This document shows positions 16,717 to 25,297 of a DNA stretch of 57,198 nucleotides, piece by piece. Location of the stretch: positions 1 to 57,198 of the forward strand of contig JAJPXQ010000146.1 in assembly GCA_021205385.1 (NCBI GenBank), written 5' to 3'. The stretch's first letter is position 1. Every line of letters starts with the position of its first letter. A program made the translations under genes and the position numbers. The notes beneath the pieces are model-generated. The model had not been told where the DNA came from. It made no database searches and saw only the letters and a list, made by a program, of their open reading frames with translations. Origin of the DNA: Lachnospiraceae bacterium (lineage in GTDB: Bacteria; Bacillota; Clostridia; Lachnospirales; Lachnospiraceae).

Positions 16717-16745
16717 ATTATAGCCGCTGGTTTCGATCATGTCAA
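16717..16745 (-). promoter_or_regulatory. Consensus sigma-A promoter of the riboswitch RNA
   Basis: On the minus strand a perfect TTGACA (16740-16745), 17-nt spacer and perfect TATAAT (16717-16722). The predicted start is near 16710, about 15 nt before the riboswitch closing stem. It lies directly after the CBS-domain gene. Confidence 0.85.
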
Positions 16746-16760
16746 GCCGTTTGCGGAATT

Positions 16761-17183
16761 TCACCCCTGCTGCCCTTCCTTCTGGACATAGCGCTCGTAA
16801 CAGAAGCGGATGATATCCTTTCTGGTCACAATTCCGATGAAAATGTTCTTGTCGTCAATGACCGGCACAAAGTTCTGATTCAATGCCAGCTGTACCAGAT
16901 CCTCCATCGACGCGTCGATCGACACCGGTCTGGTCTGAAGGCGCCGCTCAATACTGGTGACAGGAATATTTTCCGCCGCCTTCAGATTCATATCATAGCG
17001 TTTTTTCAGCGTCCAGAGGATATCTCCCTCCGTCACGGTACCGACATAATGGCCCTCCCGGTCAATCATCGGAACCCCTGTGTAGCCGCTTCTCTCAAGC
17101 TTCTCTATCGCCTGTCTGAGCGTCCAGTCATTACGCAGATAGGAGACCTCGCTCTTCGGCGTCAAAAAAAACAGTACATTCAT
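16761..17183 (-). CDS. Tandem CBS-domain protein
   Basis: A 140-aa protein made of two CBS motifs (about 10-60 and 78-135) forming one Bateman module: GYTGVPMIDREGHYVGTVTEGDIL and NFVPVIDDKNIFIGIVTRKDII. Such modules bind adenine nucleotides and signal energy or second-messenger state. There is no attached enzyme domain, so it probably acts on a partner. It starts 13 nt after cls and is likely the last gene of the rluF-ligA-mscS-cls operon. Confidence 0.88.
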   Translation of the reverse strand: MNVLFFLTPKSEVSYLRNDWTLRQAIEKLERSGYTGVPMIDREGHYVGTVTEGDILWTLKKRYDMNLKAAENIPVTSIERRLQTRPVSIDASMEDLVQLALNQNFVPVIDDKNIFIGIVTRKDIIRFCYERYVQKEGQQG

Positions 17184-17196
17184 ATTCTTTCATCCT

Positions 17197-18729
17197 TTAC
17201 ATTAAGGGTGCCACCACTCGCAGAGCGGAATTTACAATGCCGCCAATCAGGCCTTCACGGCAGTCCGCAAGCGATACCTCGTGGCTCTTATTAAAACATT
17301 CTTCAAAATCATGCTTGATGTCCATCACTGCACTGCAGCGATAGAGGAAAGTCCCGCACTCGAAGTGCAGATACAGGCTTCGATAATCCAGATTAATTGT
17401 GCCTACCGTGGCAATGCGGTCGTCACACACAAAGGATTTCGCATGCACAAAGCCCGGTGTATACTCATAAATCTTCACACCCGCATTCAGGAGGGCCGGA
17501 TAGTATGTCTTGGCCATGGAGAATACCAGCTTCTTATCCGGAATACCGGGCATCTGAATCCGCACATCGACGCCACGCTTCGCGGCCAGGCAGAGCGCGC
17601 TCTCCATCTCATCACTGACCAGCAGGTAGGGCGTCGCAATATAGACATAATCCTTCGCCTGATTCAGAATGTTGATGTAGACATTTTCACCGAGCGCTTC
17701 ATTGTCGAGCGGCGTATCACTGTAGGGCACGACGTAACCGTCATCCTCGAAGGCTTCCGGATGCCACCTGTGCGGACGGAACTGCTCGAAATCGGTCTCC
17801 GGCGCGCGGAAACCGTTCCAGATCTCCAGAAACATCATCGTAAAATTGAAGACCGCCTCACCTTCAAGACGCACTGCTGTGTCCTTCCAGTGTCCGAATC
17901 GCATCTTCCGGTTGATATATTCATCCGCGAGGTTGATGCCTCCATTGTAGGCCGTATGGCCGTCGATCACGAGGATCTTACGATGATCCCGGTTGTTCAT
18001 GACGATTGAAAAGAAGGGAATAAAGCGGTTAAAAGCCATGCACTTGATGCCCATCTCCTCGAGCTTCTGCGCATAATGAATCGGCAGCAGCGACACGCAG
18101 CCCACGTCGTCGTAGATCAGGCGGACATCGACGCCCTCCTTCACCTTGCGCAGCAAAAGCTCCAGAATCATATCCCACATCACGCCCTCTGCAATGATGT
18201 AGTATTCCAGGAAAATATAATGCTGTGCGCTGCGGATATCCTCAAGCATGTCGGCGAACATCTCCTCACCGACACGGTAATACTTCACAGACGTGTTCTT
18301 CCATACCGGATAGCCGCCATATTTTCCGATGTAAGCAAGGCCTCCGGCTGTCTGTGGATCCGTCTCATGGATTTCCTCCAGAATATCCTCGTTCTGCGCC
18401 ATCGTCTCCTGCATCCCGTCCTTGACCTTCGCAAGGCGCTTCGCCAGCCGTCTGCTCGGTCTCTTATTTCCAATCATCAGGTACAGGACGCCGCCCAGCA
18501 GCGGCACCGCCATGATCAGAATAATCCAGACAATCTTGTAGGCGGAATTCTCATCCTTGCGGATCAGGTAAAGCAGGATCAGAATACTCAATACCCGGAA
18601 AAAAATATTGATGTAAATCGAATATGTTCCCAGATAGGCAAAAAAGATTAAAAGCCAGAGCCCCTGGATGATAATCGCAAGGCCGACCAGTACCACGCGG
18701 CTTGTAAAAATTTTCAGTAATTTTCTCAT
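17197..18729 (-). CDS. cls: Cardiolipin synthase
   Basis: A 510-aa membrane phospholipase-D family enzyme that joins two phosphatidylglycerols into cardiolipin. Two N-terminal TM segments (about 8-60) are followed by two HKD motifs: HRKILVIDGHTAYNGG (middle) and HAKSFVCDDRIATVGT (C-terminal). Start ATG 18729 (MRKLLKIF) is chosen because GGAG lies upstream; the ATG at 18750 has no ribosome binding site. It lies in an operon with mscS and the CBS gene. Confidence 0.92.
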   Translation of the reverse strand: MRKLLKIFTSRVVLVGLAIIIQGLWLLIFFAYLGTYSIYINIFFRVLSILILLYLIRKDENSAYKIVWIILIMAVPLLGGVLYLMIGNKRPSRRLAKRLAKVKDGMQETMAQNEDILEEIHETDPQTAGGLAYIGKYGGYPVWKNTSVKYYRVGEEMFADMLEDIRSAQHYIFLEYYIIAEGVMWDMILELLLRKVKEGVDVRLIYDDVGCVSLLPIHYAQKLEEMGIKCMAFNRFIPFFSIVMNNRDHRKILVIDGHTAYNGGINLADEYINRKMRFGHWKDTAVRLEGEAVFNFTMMFLEIWNGFRAPETDFEQFRPHRWHPEAFEDDGYVVPYSDTPLDNEALGENVYINILNQAKDYVYIATPYLLVSDEMESALCLAAKRGVDVRIQMPGIPDKKLVFSMAKTYYPALLNAGVKIYEYTPGFVHAKSFVCDDRIATVGTINLDYRSLYLHFECGTFLYRCSAVMDIKHDFEECFNKSHEVSLADCREGLIGGIVNSALRVVAPLM

Positions 18730-18794
18730 GTATACCCGTACTCCATCCAACTACAGTATACCTCTCTCCGCGTAAACTTTCTGTTAAATATTTC

Positions 18795-19613
18795 TTAAGA
18801 ATCTGCGTTTTCCAGGTGAACCGTCATCTGCGGGAACGGAATCTCGATCTGCTCCTCTTCAAAACGATTGTGCACCGTCTCGAGCACACTCCATTTTACA
18901 TCCCAGTAGTCTCCCGACAGAACCCACGGGCGGATTAGGATCGTGATGCCGCTGTCCGCAAGCTCGTCGACCGCAACCACGCAGGCCGGTTCCTTCAGTA
19001 TCCGCTCATCGTTGTCCAGAATCTCATGGATCACACGCTGCGCCTTCTTAAGATCACTGCCATAAGCCACGCTGACACTCATGTCGACACGCCGCGACTC
19101 ATTGGCGGAATAATTGATAATCGTACCGTTGGCCAGCGTGCCGTTCGGCAAAATCACATTGCGGTTATCAACCGTATGTAAAGTCGTGGCAAAAAGGGAA
19201 ATCTCCATCACTGTCCCCTCACAACTGCTCGCCGAGACAAAATCGCCGACCTTGAAAGGCTTCAGCACGAGAATCAGGATACCTCCCGCAAAATTCGAGA
19301 GGCTGCCCTGCAAAGAAAGGCCAACCGCTACACCCGCAGTACCGAGGATCGTAATGAAGGAAGTCGTCTGTACACCGAAATGCGCGAGCAGCACGAGCGC
19401 CAGGATCACGTAGGCCGCAATCTTCACAAAGCCATCCAGAAACTGAATGACACCGGTGTCGACATTCGAACGTTCCAGCACTCCCTGCAGGAACTTTCTC
19501 AGATACTTGATCGCCTTGATTCCAATAAACAGGAAGACAAGCGCCCATACGACCGACATGCCGGCTGCCAGGAATTTCGGCCAGAGAGTTGTAATAATCG
19601 CTTCCATATTCAT
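18795..19613 (-). CDS. mscS: Small-conductance mechanosensitive channel (MscS family)
   Basis: A 272-aa inner-membrane channel that opens on hypo-osmotic stress. Three TM segments (about 15-35, 60-80, 85-110). The pore-lining helix is GTAGVAVGLSLQGSLSNFAGGILIL, with the Gly/Ala packing typical of MscS TM3. The beta domain has LPNGTLANGTIINYS. Length matches E. coli MscS (286). It overlaps ligA by 4 bp (ATGA). Confidence 0.93.
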   Translation of the reverse strand: MNMEAIITTLWPKFLAAGMSVVWALVFLFIGIKAIKYLRKFLQGVLERSNVDTGVIQFLDGFVKIAAYVILALVLLAHFGVQTTSFITILGTAGVAVGLSLQGSLSNFAGGILILVLKPFKVGDFVSASSCEGTVMEISLFATTLHTVDNRNVILPNGTLANGTIINYSANESRRVDMSVSVAYGSDLKKAQRVIHEILDNDERILKEPACVVAVDELADSGITILIRPWVLSGDYWDVKWSVLETVHNRFEEEQIEIPFPQMTVHLENADS

Positions 19614-21598
19614 GATGTTGATTCCTCCTTAAAATCTGTATAGCGGTCCAGAAAATCCTGTTCCGATATAATTTCAACGCCCAGCTCCTTCGCCTTTTTA
19701 TTTTTGGAAGAAGACGACAGGACATCGTTGTTGATCAGAAAGTCTGTCTTCGAGGTGACGCTGCCGGTCACCTTCCCGCCCTTCGACTCAATAAGGTTTT
19801 TGAGGGCATTGCGATTCGGGAAATGCGTAAGGCTTCCGGTGATCACAAAGACCTTTCCGGTGAGCGTCTGCGCACTTTCGTCCGTCTCCTCGCGGTAAAG
19901 GAATAGCTCGTCCATGAGATCATCGAGCCAGCGGTTATGCTCCGCGTCACGGAAATACTCCTCCACGGAAGCTCCGATCACACCGCCGATACCCGGGATC
20001 CCGCTCAGTTCCTCTGCTGAAGCACTGCGCAGACGGGTAAGATCATCCTGATACTCACGGCAGAGCAGTTTCGCATTCGCAAGGCCAATATTGGAAATGC
20101 CGAGGCTGTAGATCACACGGGAGAGCGTCGTACGGCGTGCCTTTTCGGCGCTCCCGATCAGATTCTCGTAGGATTTTTCACCGAAGCCCTCCATCTCCAC
20201 GATCTCATCGCGGTGACGGTCCAGATGGAACAGATCCGAATACTCGTGGATGAAGCCCTTTCCGATCAGCTTTTCGAGCGTCATCTCGGAGAGACCGTCG
20301 ATGTTCATGGCGTCGCGGCTCACAAAGAGCGTGAAGGCCTTGATCTTTTTCGCCTGGCAGTCCGGATTCGTGCAGTAAAGAGACTCCACACCTCCTGTGC
20401 TCTCGATCCGGGTCAGTCCGCCACAGACCGGACAGCGCTCCGGGATCGGCGCATTTCCGCTGCCGGTCCGGTTCTCGGCAATCTGCGGGATGATCATATT
20501 CGCCTTGTAAACCGTGATCTCATCACCGATTCCAAGGCGCAGCGCCTTCAGGATGCTGACGTTGTGCACCGATGCACGGCTGACCGTCGTCCCCTCAAGC
20601 TCCACCGGCTCAAAGACCGCGACCGGATTGATGAGGCCGGTGCGCGAAGGACTCCACTCGATTTCAACAAGATGCGTCTCCCTCTGCTCGTCCTGCCACT
20701 TGAAGGCATAGGAATCGCGTGGAAATTTCGCCGTACGCCCGAGCGACTGTCCGTAGGCAATATCTTCGTAGACGCTGACCAGCCCGTCCGAAGGAAAATC
20801 ATTCTGCGTGATCGCTTCCGAAAAGGCGCGCACCGCGTCCGGCACCTGAGAGCCGGTCACCTTTTTGTATTCCACCACGTCGAAACCCTGCTCTCTCATC
20901 CAGAGGAACTGCTTTTCCCTGGAATTTCCAAAGTCAACGCCGTCCGCGCGCACAAGCGCGAATGCATAAAAATAGACACAGCGCTGCGCAGTGATTTCGT
21001 TATTCAGCTGCCGGACGGAACCGCTGCAGAGGTTCCGCGGATTCTTGTAGCGGGCAGCCTCATCGTCGATTTCACGATTGATCCGTTCAAAGTCCGAATA
21101 TCGGATGACCGCCTCGCCGCGAAGCACGGTCGTCCCCTTATGCGGAATCTTAAGCGGCACATTCTGAAAGACCCGCGCATTATTCGTGATGACCTCGCCG
21201 ACTTCGCCGTTTCCGCGCGTCACGGCCTTGAAAAGCGCGCCGTTCTCGTAGGTAAGCACGACCGTCAGCCCGTCCAGCTTCCAGGACAGAAGTACCTCAT
21301 GCTCCCCTGCGAAATCCGCAAGCGCGCCGACATCCTTCGTCTTGTCGAGCGAGAGCATCGGCGCCTCATGGCGTTCCTTCGGCAGCTCATCAACCGCCTC
21401 ATAACCTACCGTCACCGTCGGACTGCCCGACAGGACAGTGCCGGTATCCTGTTCCAATTGCACAAGCTCATCATACAGTTTATCGTACTCGAGATTGCTC
21501 ATGATCTCGCGGTCTTCCTGGTAATAGGCTTTCGAAGCCGCCAGAAGCCGGGCGCCAAGCTCCCGCATCCGGGCAATCTTCGTCTCTGTCTCATCCAT
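19610..21598 (-). CDS. ligA: NAD-dependent DNA ligase
   Basis: A 662-aa ligase that seals nicks using NAD+. Order: Ia domain, adenylation domain with the nucleophile lysine in SWKLDGLT (Lys107), OB fold, a four-Cys zinc finger (CPVCGGL and CTNPDC), HhH repeats (about 480-570) and a C-terminal BRCT domain (about 585-660). The motif is KLDG rather than the commoner KxDG with Val or Ile, and the linker is short, but all domains are present. ATG 21598 has AGGAGG upstream and overlaps the rluF stop by 8 bp. Confidence 0.94.
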   Translation of the reverse strand: MDETETKIARMRELGARLLAASKAYYQEDREIMSNLEYDKLYDELVQLEQDTGTVLSGSPTVTVGYEAVDELPKERHEAPMLSLDKTKDVGALADFAGEHEVLLSWKLDGLTVVLTYENGALFKAVTRGNGEVGEVITNNARVFQNVPLKIPHKGTTVLRGEAVIRYSDFERINREIDDEAARYKNPRNLCSGSVRQLNNEITAQRCVYFYAFALVRADGVDFGNSREKQFLWMREQGFDVVEYKKVTGSQVPDAVRAFSEAITQNDFPSDGLVSVYEDIAYGQSLGRTAKFPRDSYAFKWQDEQRETHLVEIEWSPSRTGLINPVAVFEPVELEGTTVSRASVHNVSILKALRLGIGDEITVYKANMIIPQIAENRTGSGNAPIPERCPVCGGLTRIESTGGVESLYCTNPDCQAKKIKAFTLFVSRDAMNIDGLSEMTLEKLIGKGFIHEYSDLFHLDRHRDEIVEMEGFGEKSYENLIGSAEKARRTTLSRVIYSLGISNIGLANAKLLCREYQDDLTRLRSASAEELSGIPGIGGVIGASVEEYFRDAEHNRWLDDLMDELFLYREETDESAQTLTGKVFVITGSLTHFPNRNALKNLIESKGGKVTGSVTSKTDFLINNDVLSSSSKNKKAKELGVEIISEQDFLDRYTDFKEESTS

Positions 21599-22319
21599 CC
21601 TGCATGTCCTCCTGCCTTTCATCCAGCATCGCCATCAACTCCAGGCGTTCCTTTTCCGTCACATTCCGCCAGGCGCCAGTCTTCAGATGACCCAGACGAA
21701 TATTCAGAATCCGTACTCTTTTCAGCTCCTGTACATGATAGCCGAATTCTCCGCACATCCGGCGGATCTGCCGGTTCAGTCCCTGCGTCAGCACGATGCG
21801 GAACGAGCGTTTCCCGATCCGCTCGGTCTGACAGGGTCTCGTCGTGACAGCAAGCTCACGAAGATAGACGCCGGCTGCCATATCTTTCAGAAACCGGTCA
21901 TTGAAATCATGGTCGAGCGTGACTTCGTATTCTTTTTCATGGGAATTTGCGCCGCGCATCATACGATGAATGAGGTCTCCCTGATTTGTCATCAGGAGCA
22001 ATCCCTCCGAATCCTTGTCCAGCCTTCCTGCATAGGTGACACGTTTCGGATAATGCAGAAAATCGATAATATTCACGTCGCCGCCCTGACTCTTCTCTGA
22101 GCAGACGACGCCCCGCGGCTTGTTAAGAGCAAGAAGAATGATCTCATCTTTCTTTTCGACCGGTTCCCCGTCGAGAAGCACAATCTGTCCCTCTTCGACC
22201 TGCGTTCCGGGCACAGCCACGCGTCCGTCAACCTTCACGCGCCCCTCCTCGATCAGGCGATCCGCTGCACGCCGCGAGCAGACACCGGCCTCACTCAGAT
22301 ATTTATTAAGACGAATCAT
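21591..22319 (-). CDS. rluF: 23S rRNA pseudouridine synthase, RluF-like
   Basis: A 242-aa RsuA-family enzyme. N-terminal S4 RNA-binding domain (LNKYLSEAGVCSRRAADRLI) and catalytic domain with the Asp motif YAGRLDKDSEGLLLMTNQGDLIH. The segment after it (RGANSHEKEYEVT) and the LTQGLNRQIRRMC region match RluF rather than RluB or RsuA. E. coli RluF modifies U2604. First gene of the operon with ligA. RluB/RsuA assignment is the main alternative. Confidence 0.88.
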   Translation of the reverse strand: MIRLNKYLSEAGVCSRRAADRLIEEGRVKVDGRVAVPGTQVEEGQIVLLDGEPVEKKDEIILLALNKPRGVVCSEKSQGGDVNIIDFLHYPKRVTYAGRLDKDSEGLLLMTNQGDLIHRMMRGANSHEKEYEVTLDHDFNDRFLKDMAAGVYLRELAVTTRPCQTERIGKRSFRIVLTQGLNRQIRRMCGEFGYHVQELKRVRILNIRLGHLKTGAWRNVTEKERLELMAMLDERQEDMQDG

Positions 22320-22410
22320 CTATGTACCGTTCCCTTCCGGGACTGCTTATCCTTGCAGCCCCGCCTTCCCTATCATACCAGAGATTCCCGGAAAAGACCA
22401 GAACTTCTTA

Positions 22411-22845
22411 TCATAGATAAGCCCTTAGCTTCTCCATATTTTTCTCCTCAAAATCCATGATCTCCCGCGCTATCTCATAGTATTCTCTCTGTGCACCGCG
22501 ATTCGCCTTTACCGCCTTCATCAGATCCGTAATGCCCATCGCATTCCCGCGAATCAGCATATCCGCAAGGTGCGGCGTACTGGTATTGAGCAGCGTGTTC
22601 ATCTGAATGCCGCCCCAGAGTTTTGTACGGTCCAGCGCACTCCTTCGCGGCATCTCCTCTTTTTCCCTGGCAAATTCCCGTTCTACCTGCTCTTCATAGC
22701 GCAAAAACCGGCAGGCCTGCCGGTTCAGATCAAGTGCCAGATCCTCATCCTCTACCTTGCTGATCATCATATTGATCGCGTCCCGTCCCACATGTGCGTT
22801 TTTATAACACTCTGTAAGCACCGCTCTGTCTGCTTCGGTAATCAT
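22411..22845 (-). CDS. Small helical protein of unknown function
   Basis: A 144-aa, almost entirely helical protein. I see four long amphipathic helices with conserved-looking acidic residues, compatible with a ferritin-like or DUF2383-type bundle, but I cannot assign a family. The paired E/D residues and a single His are too few to argue for a metal site. The ATG has AAGGAG upstream inside a terminator-like stem that follows the SH3 gene. Monocistronic or readthrough-fed. Confidence 0.6.
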   Translation of the reverse strand: MITEADRAVLTECYKNAHVGRDAINMMISKVEDEDLALDLNRQACRFLRYEEQVEREFAREKEEMPRRSALDRTKLWGGIQMNTLLNTSTPHLADMLIRGNAMGITDLMKAVKANRGAQREYYEIAREIMDFEEKNMEKLRAYL

Positions 22846-22849
22846 AAAT

Positions 22850-22891
22850 AAAGCTCCTTTCCCCGGCTGTTATCATAGGGTATGGAGCTTT
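22850..22891 (-). terminator. Terminator-like hairpin holding the next gene's RBS
   Basis: Arms AAAGCTCC (22850-22857) and GGAGCTTT (22884-22891) on a 26-nt loop, 36 nt after the SH3-gene stop. On the minus strand the stem is followed by ATTTATG. The GGAG of the downstream arm is the Shine-Dalgarno of the 22845 start. Confidence 0.5.
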
Positions 22892-22927
22892 TTCACATTT
22901 TATTCAGCTATCAGACTGCCTGACATA

Positions 22928-23935
22928 CTACTCCAGGTATTCACTCATCACATAACCGGTCTGGCCATTATACTCAATCTTGCTCCAGCCATTTTCATAG
23001 GACTCAATCACAGTGACCGACTCGCCCTGATAGGCAAGCGCCACCCTGCTGGAATCCGACGACGCCTCGCTGCGCACGTTTACGCTGTCCGTCACGCGTG
23101 TCGTACGATTCTCTGCGGTCGCCTCGCCGGTATCCACAGCCTCATCAGCCGTCTCCTCAGACGCATCTGCGGTCTGCTCATCTTCCTCAGCCGTTTCCTC
23201 CGAACTCTCCTCTTCCGATTCGTTCTCTGCCAGCTCAAGCGCACTCTGCATGAACTGTGCCAGGGTGGAATCACTCTCCAGCGCCTCCTCATAGCGCGTC
23301 TGCACATCTGCATAGAGCGCCTGCACATCCTCGTCCTGCTCCAGCTCCTCAACATAAGCCTGCAGGTCTGCGTCATCATCCACACTGCTGTACTGGATCA
23401 GCCTGTCTCCATATTCATCCTGTGGCAACAGAGAAAGACAGATGATACCGGGCGCAAGCGTCTCCACCCCGTCAATCTTCATGTCATAGCAGATAAACGC
23501 GATATAGGCGTCCTCCTCCAGTCCGTTCATCGTATAGCAGACAAGATTGCTGTAGGACTCATAGGCTCTGTCGTTCTTCTCGATTTCTTCCTTGTCCTCA
23601 TCGGACAGCTCGTCGACAATCAGTGCCAGTGTATCCACATCTCCGTCCACAATACAATCCATATAGGTTTTTACAAGCGTAATGATGGACGCATGCTCAT
23701 TTACAGTCAGTACATTCTCTACCTCTTCGACTTCCTCCGTCTCATCCGCTGCGCTTTCTTCCACGCTGTCGGTCTCCGTCTCCTGCGCAGCCTCCTCCGA
23801 GATACTCTCTGTCGCATCGCCGCTGCCGCAGCTGACCGCCAGGACGATAATCACAATAAGCAACACCGCAAGTGCGGCAATGTAGAGCTTATACTTCTGT
23901 AAAAATTTCAGAATCTCCTCTTTGTTCCATTTCAT
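22928..23935 (-). CDS. Membrane-anchored acidic protein with C-terminal SH3b domain
   Basis: A 335-aa surface-type protein. One TM anchor (about 15-34, ending LAVSCGSGD, so a lipoprotein is possible), an acidic linker (35-70), a globular middle with NTF2-like look (75-200), a second Glu/Asp/Thr-rich linker, and an SH3b domain in the last 65 residues (SVNVRSEASSDSSRVA..GWSKIEYNGQTGYVMSEYL) that probably binds peptidoglycan. Start ATG 23935 has AGGAG upstream. A longer reading frame would run into the tRNA-Arg gene and is rejected. Confidence 0.8.
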   Translation of the reverse strand: MKWNKEEILKFLQKYKLYIAALAVLLIVIIVLAVSCGSGDATESISEEAAQETETDSVEESAADETEEVEEVENVLTVNEHASIITLVKTYMDCIVDGDVDTLALIVDELSDEDKEEIEKNDRAYESYSNLVCYTMNGLEEDAYIAFICYDMKIDGVETLAPGIICLSLLPQDEYGDRLIQYSSVDDDADLQAYVEELEQDEDVQALYADVQTRYEEALESDSTLAQFMQSALELAENESEEESSEETAEEDEQTADASEETADEAVDTGEATAENRTTRVTDSVNVRSEASSDSSRVALAYQGESVTVIESYENGWSKIEYNGQTGYVMSEYLE

Positions 23936-23996
23936 GGCAAATTCCTCCAAATATGAATTTCCATAACAGGCTCCCTCGAAAAGTAAGAACGAAAAA

Positions 23997-24070
23997 TGCA
24001 CCTGACAAGATTCGAACTTGCGACACCGGGCGTCGGAGGCCCGTGCTCTATCCAGCTGAGCTACAGGTGC
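23997..24070 (-). tRNA. tRNA-Arg (anticodon CCG)
   Basis: Minus-strand cloverleaf of 74 nt: acceptor GCACCTG/CAGGTGC plus discriminator A, D-arm GCTC..GAGC, anticodon stem CGGGC/GCCCG with loop CTCCGAC (anticodon CCG, codon CGG), T-arm with TTCGAAT. CCA is not encoded. A promoter lies about 20 nt upstream. Confidence 0.95.
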
Positions 24071-24089
24071 ATGGCTTATTACCTCACCT

Positions 24090-24118
24090 ATCATACACCA
24101 AGTTGAAGAAATAAGCAA
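24090..24118 (-). promoter_or_regulatory. tRNA-Arg promoter
   Basis: Minus strand TTGCTT (24113-24118), 17-nt spacer, TATGAT (24090-24095), 19 nt before the mature tRNA 5' end. Confidence 0.55.
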
Positions 24119-24154
24119 ATGTTTTTTGTAACAAAGTTGTAATATTTTTCCCAA

Positions 24155-24194
24155 GTTCAGCGCGGCTTGCTTCCTGGAGCCTGCCGCGCTGAAC
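24155..24194. repeat. 12-bp inverted repeat after the DUF5688 gene
   Basis: Perfect arms GTTCAGCGCGGC (24155-24166) and GCCGCGCTGAAC (24183-24194) on a 16-nt loop, 28 nt past the stop of the minus-strand gene. It is very stable, but neither side is followed by a clear U run, so its terminator role is unproven. Confidence 0.55.
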
Positions 24195-24221
24195 CGCCAC
24201 TACCTTACACGGGCTTTCCGG

Positions 24222-25097
24222 TTATCCTTTCCTCCACAGCAGCACCCGCTTCTCCTTACTCGAATAATAATATACATTCCCGCTCAGGTACTCCTCCCGG
24301 CTCACACAGCGCCGGTTTACCGTATGCACGATCTCCTCCAGATCCGCGTTCTTCGGCGTTTCCTGAGCCGGGAGCAGGATGACTTCGTGAACACTGCTCG
24401 GCAGTACGAAATAGTCTCCGCCCAGACGCTCCATGCACATCATCTGCACCCCCGGATCCAGAATACAGGCCGCACCATATTCCTTCCGGCTGTTGCTCAG
24501 AACATAAAGGTGACTCTTCGCATCGCCGAGGCCGTATTCCTCCAGCAGCTGCTCGAGCGGCTGAAAGAAAGCCGGCTCCCTGCGCATATTCCGCACTGCT
24601 GTCTCATGAAGCTCATCCGGCGTCAGCCCCCAGCTCTGTATGTGTTCCGTGCGAACAAGCGCCGTTGCATTTTTTATAATATGATCGGGGATTTTCAGAT
24701 AGTACACGATGGCCAGATCCAGCCATTTTCGATGAGGTACCTGCTCCAGAAGTTCTGTATTGCGGGCCGCGGAGATCAGCCTGCAGTAAATCTGCTCCTG
24801 CGCGTTTTCATATTCCAGAAATCTCCTTAACTCTTCGCCCGGCAGAGCCCGGCTGTCATGCTGAAGACTCAGCACCATCTGCGCGATTTCCCGAATATAG
24901 CCCGGATCCGGACTGCTTCGATAATAATGATTCACATAGACCGTGGGCTGCTCTCTGCGCCCGGGCATCATACAGCTGAAACCATCCAGATGAACATTAT
25001 TATTCTTCAGCACGTGAACTCTGCGGACATACTCGCCCGGCGCCAGTCTGCTGCTGATTTCCTCCTCAAGGAGATCCAGGAACCTGTCATAGGTCAT
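24222..25097 (-). CDS. DUF5688 family protein
   Basis: A 291-aa soluble protein of a family common in Lachnospiraceae and without assigned function. The typical ending is visible: SSVHEVILLPAQETPKNADLEEIVHTVN..VSREEYLSGNVYYYSSKEKRVLLW. No catalytic motif seen. Start ATG 25097 (MTYDRFLD) with AAGGA upstream is preferred to the longer frame starting at 25217, whose first 40 residues have no RBS and unlikely composition. Confidence 0.75.
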   Translation of the reverse strand: MTYDRFLDLLEEEISSRLAPGEYVRRVHVLKNNNVHLDGFSCMMPGRREQPTVYVNHYYRSSPDPGYIREIAQMVLSLQHDSRALPGEELRRFLEYENAQEQIYCRLISAARNTELLEQVPHRKWLDLAIVYYLKIPDHIIKNATALVRTEHIQSWGLTPDELHETAVRNMRREPAFFQPLEQLLEEYGLGDAKSHLYVLSNSRKEYGAACILDPGVQMMCMERLGGDYFVLPSSVHEVILLPAQETPKNADLEEIVHTVNRRCVSREEYLSGNVYYYSSKEKRVLLWRKG

Positions 25098-25223
25098 AAT
25101 AATCCTTTCCGCTTCTCTCCTCCTTTTGCTCTGTTCCTTCTTTGGGAAATGTTGTGCGAGAGCACAGACTCGTTTTATATCTTTGTCTAGTGTAACCGAT
25201 TCGGCGGTTTTTTGCAAGCCGCA

Positions 25224-25252
25224 TTTACAATCTTCCGAAATTATATTATAAT
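25224..25252 (+). promoter_or_regulatory. DAHP synthase promoter
   Basis: TTTACA (25224-25229), 17-nt spacer, TATAAT (25247-25252), 45 nt before the start codon. No tryptophan or T-box leader was recognised in the short leader. Confidence 0.65.
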
Positions 25253-25297
25253 ATTTTTGTTCGCGCTGCGGACGATTCTACACGAAGGAGAACGATT

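Noticed and set aside
20213..21847. 544-aa plus-strand ORF
   Set aside because: It is antisense to ligA and rluF, Arg/His-rich as expected of a shadow frame, and has no RBS.
23936..24154. N-terminal extension of the SH3-domain protein (VAQLDRARASDA segment)
   Set aside because: The segment is the translation of the tRNA-Arg gene, so the real start is the ATG at 23935.
25190..25220. Terminator-like AACCG/CGGTT with T run before the DAHP synthase promoter
   Set aside because: Only 5 bp of stem and no plus-strand gene ends there.
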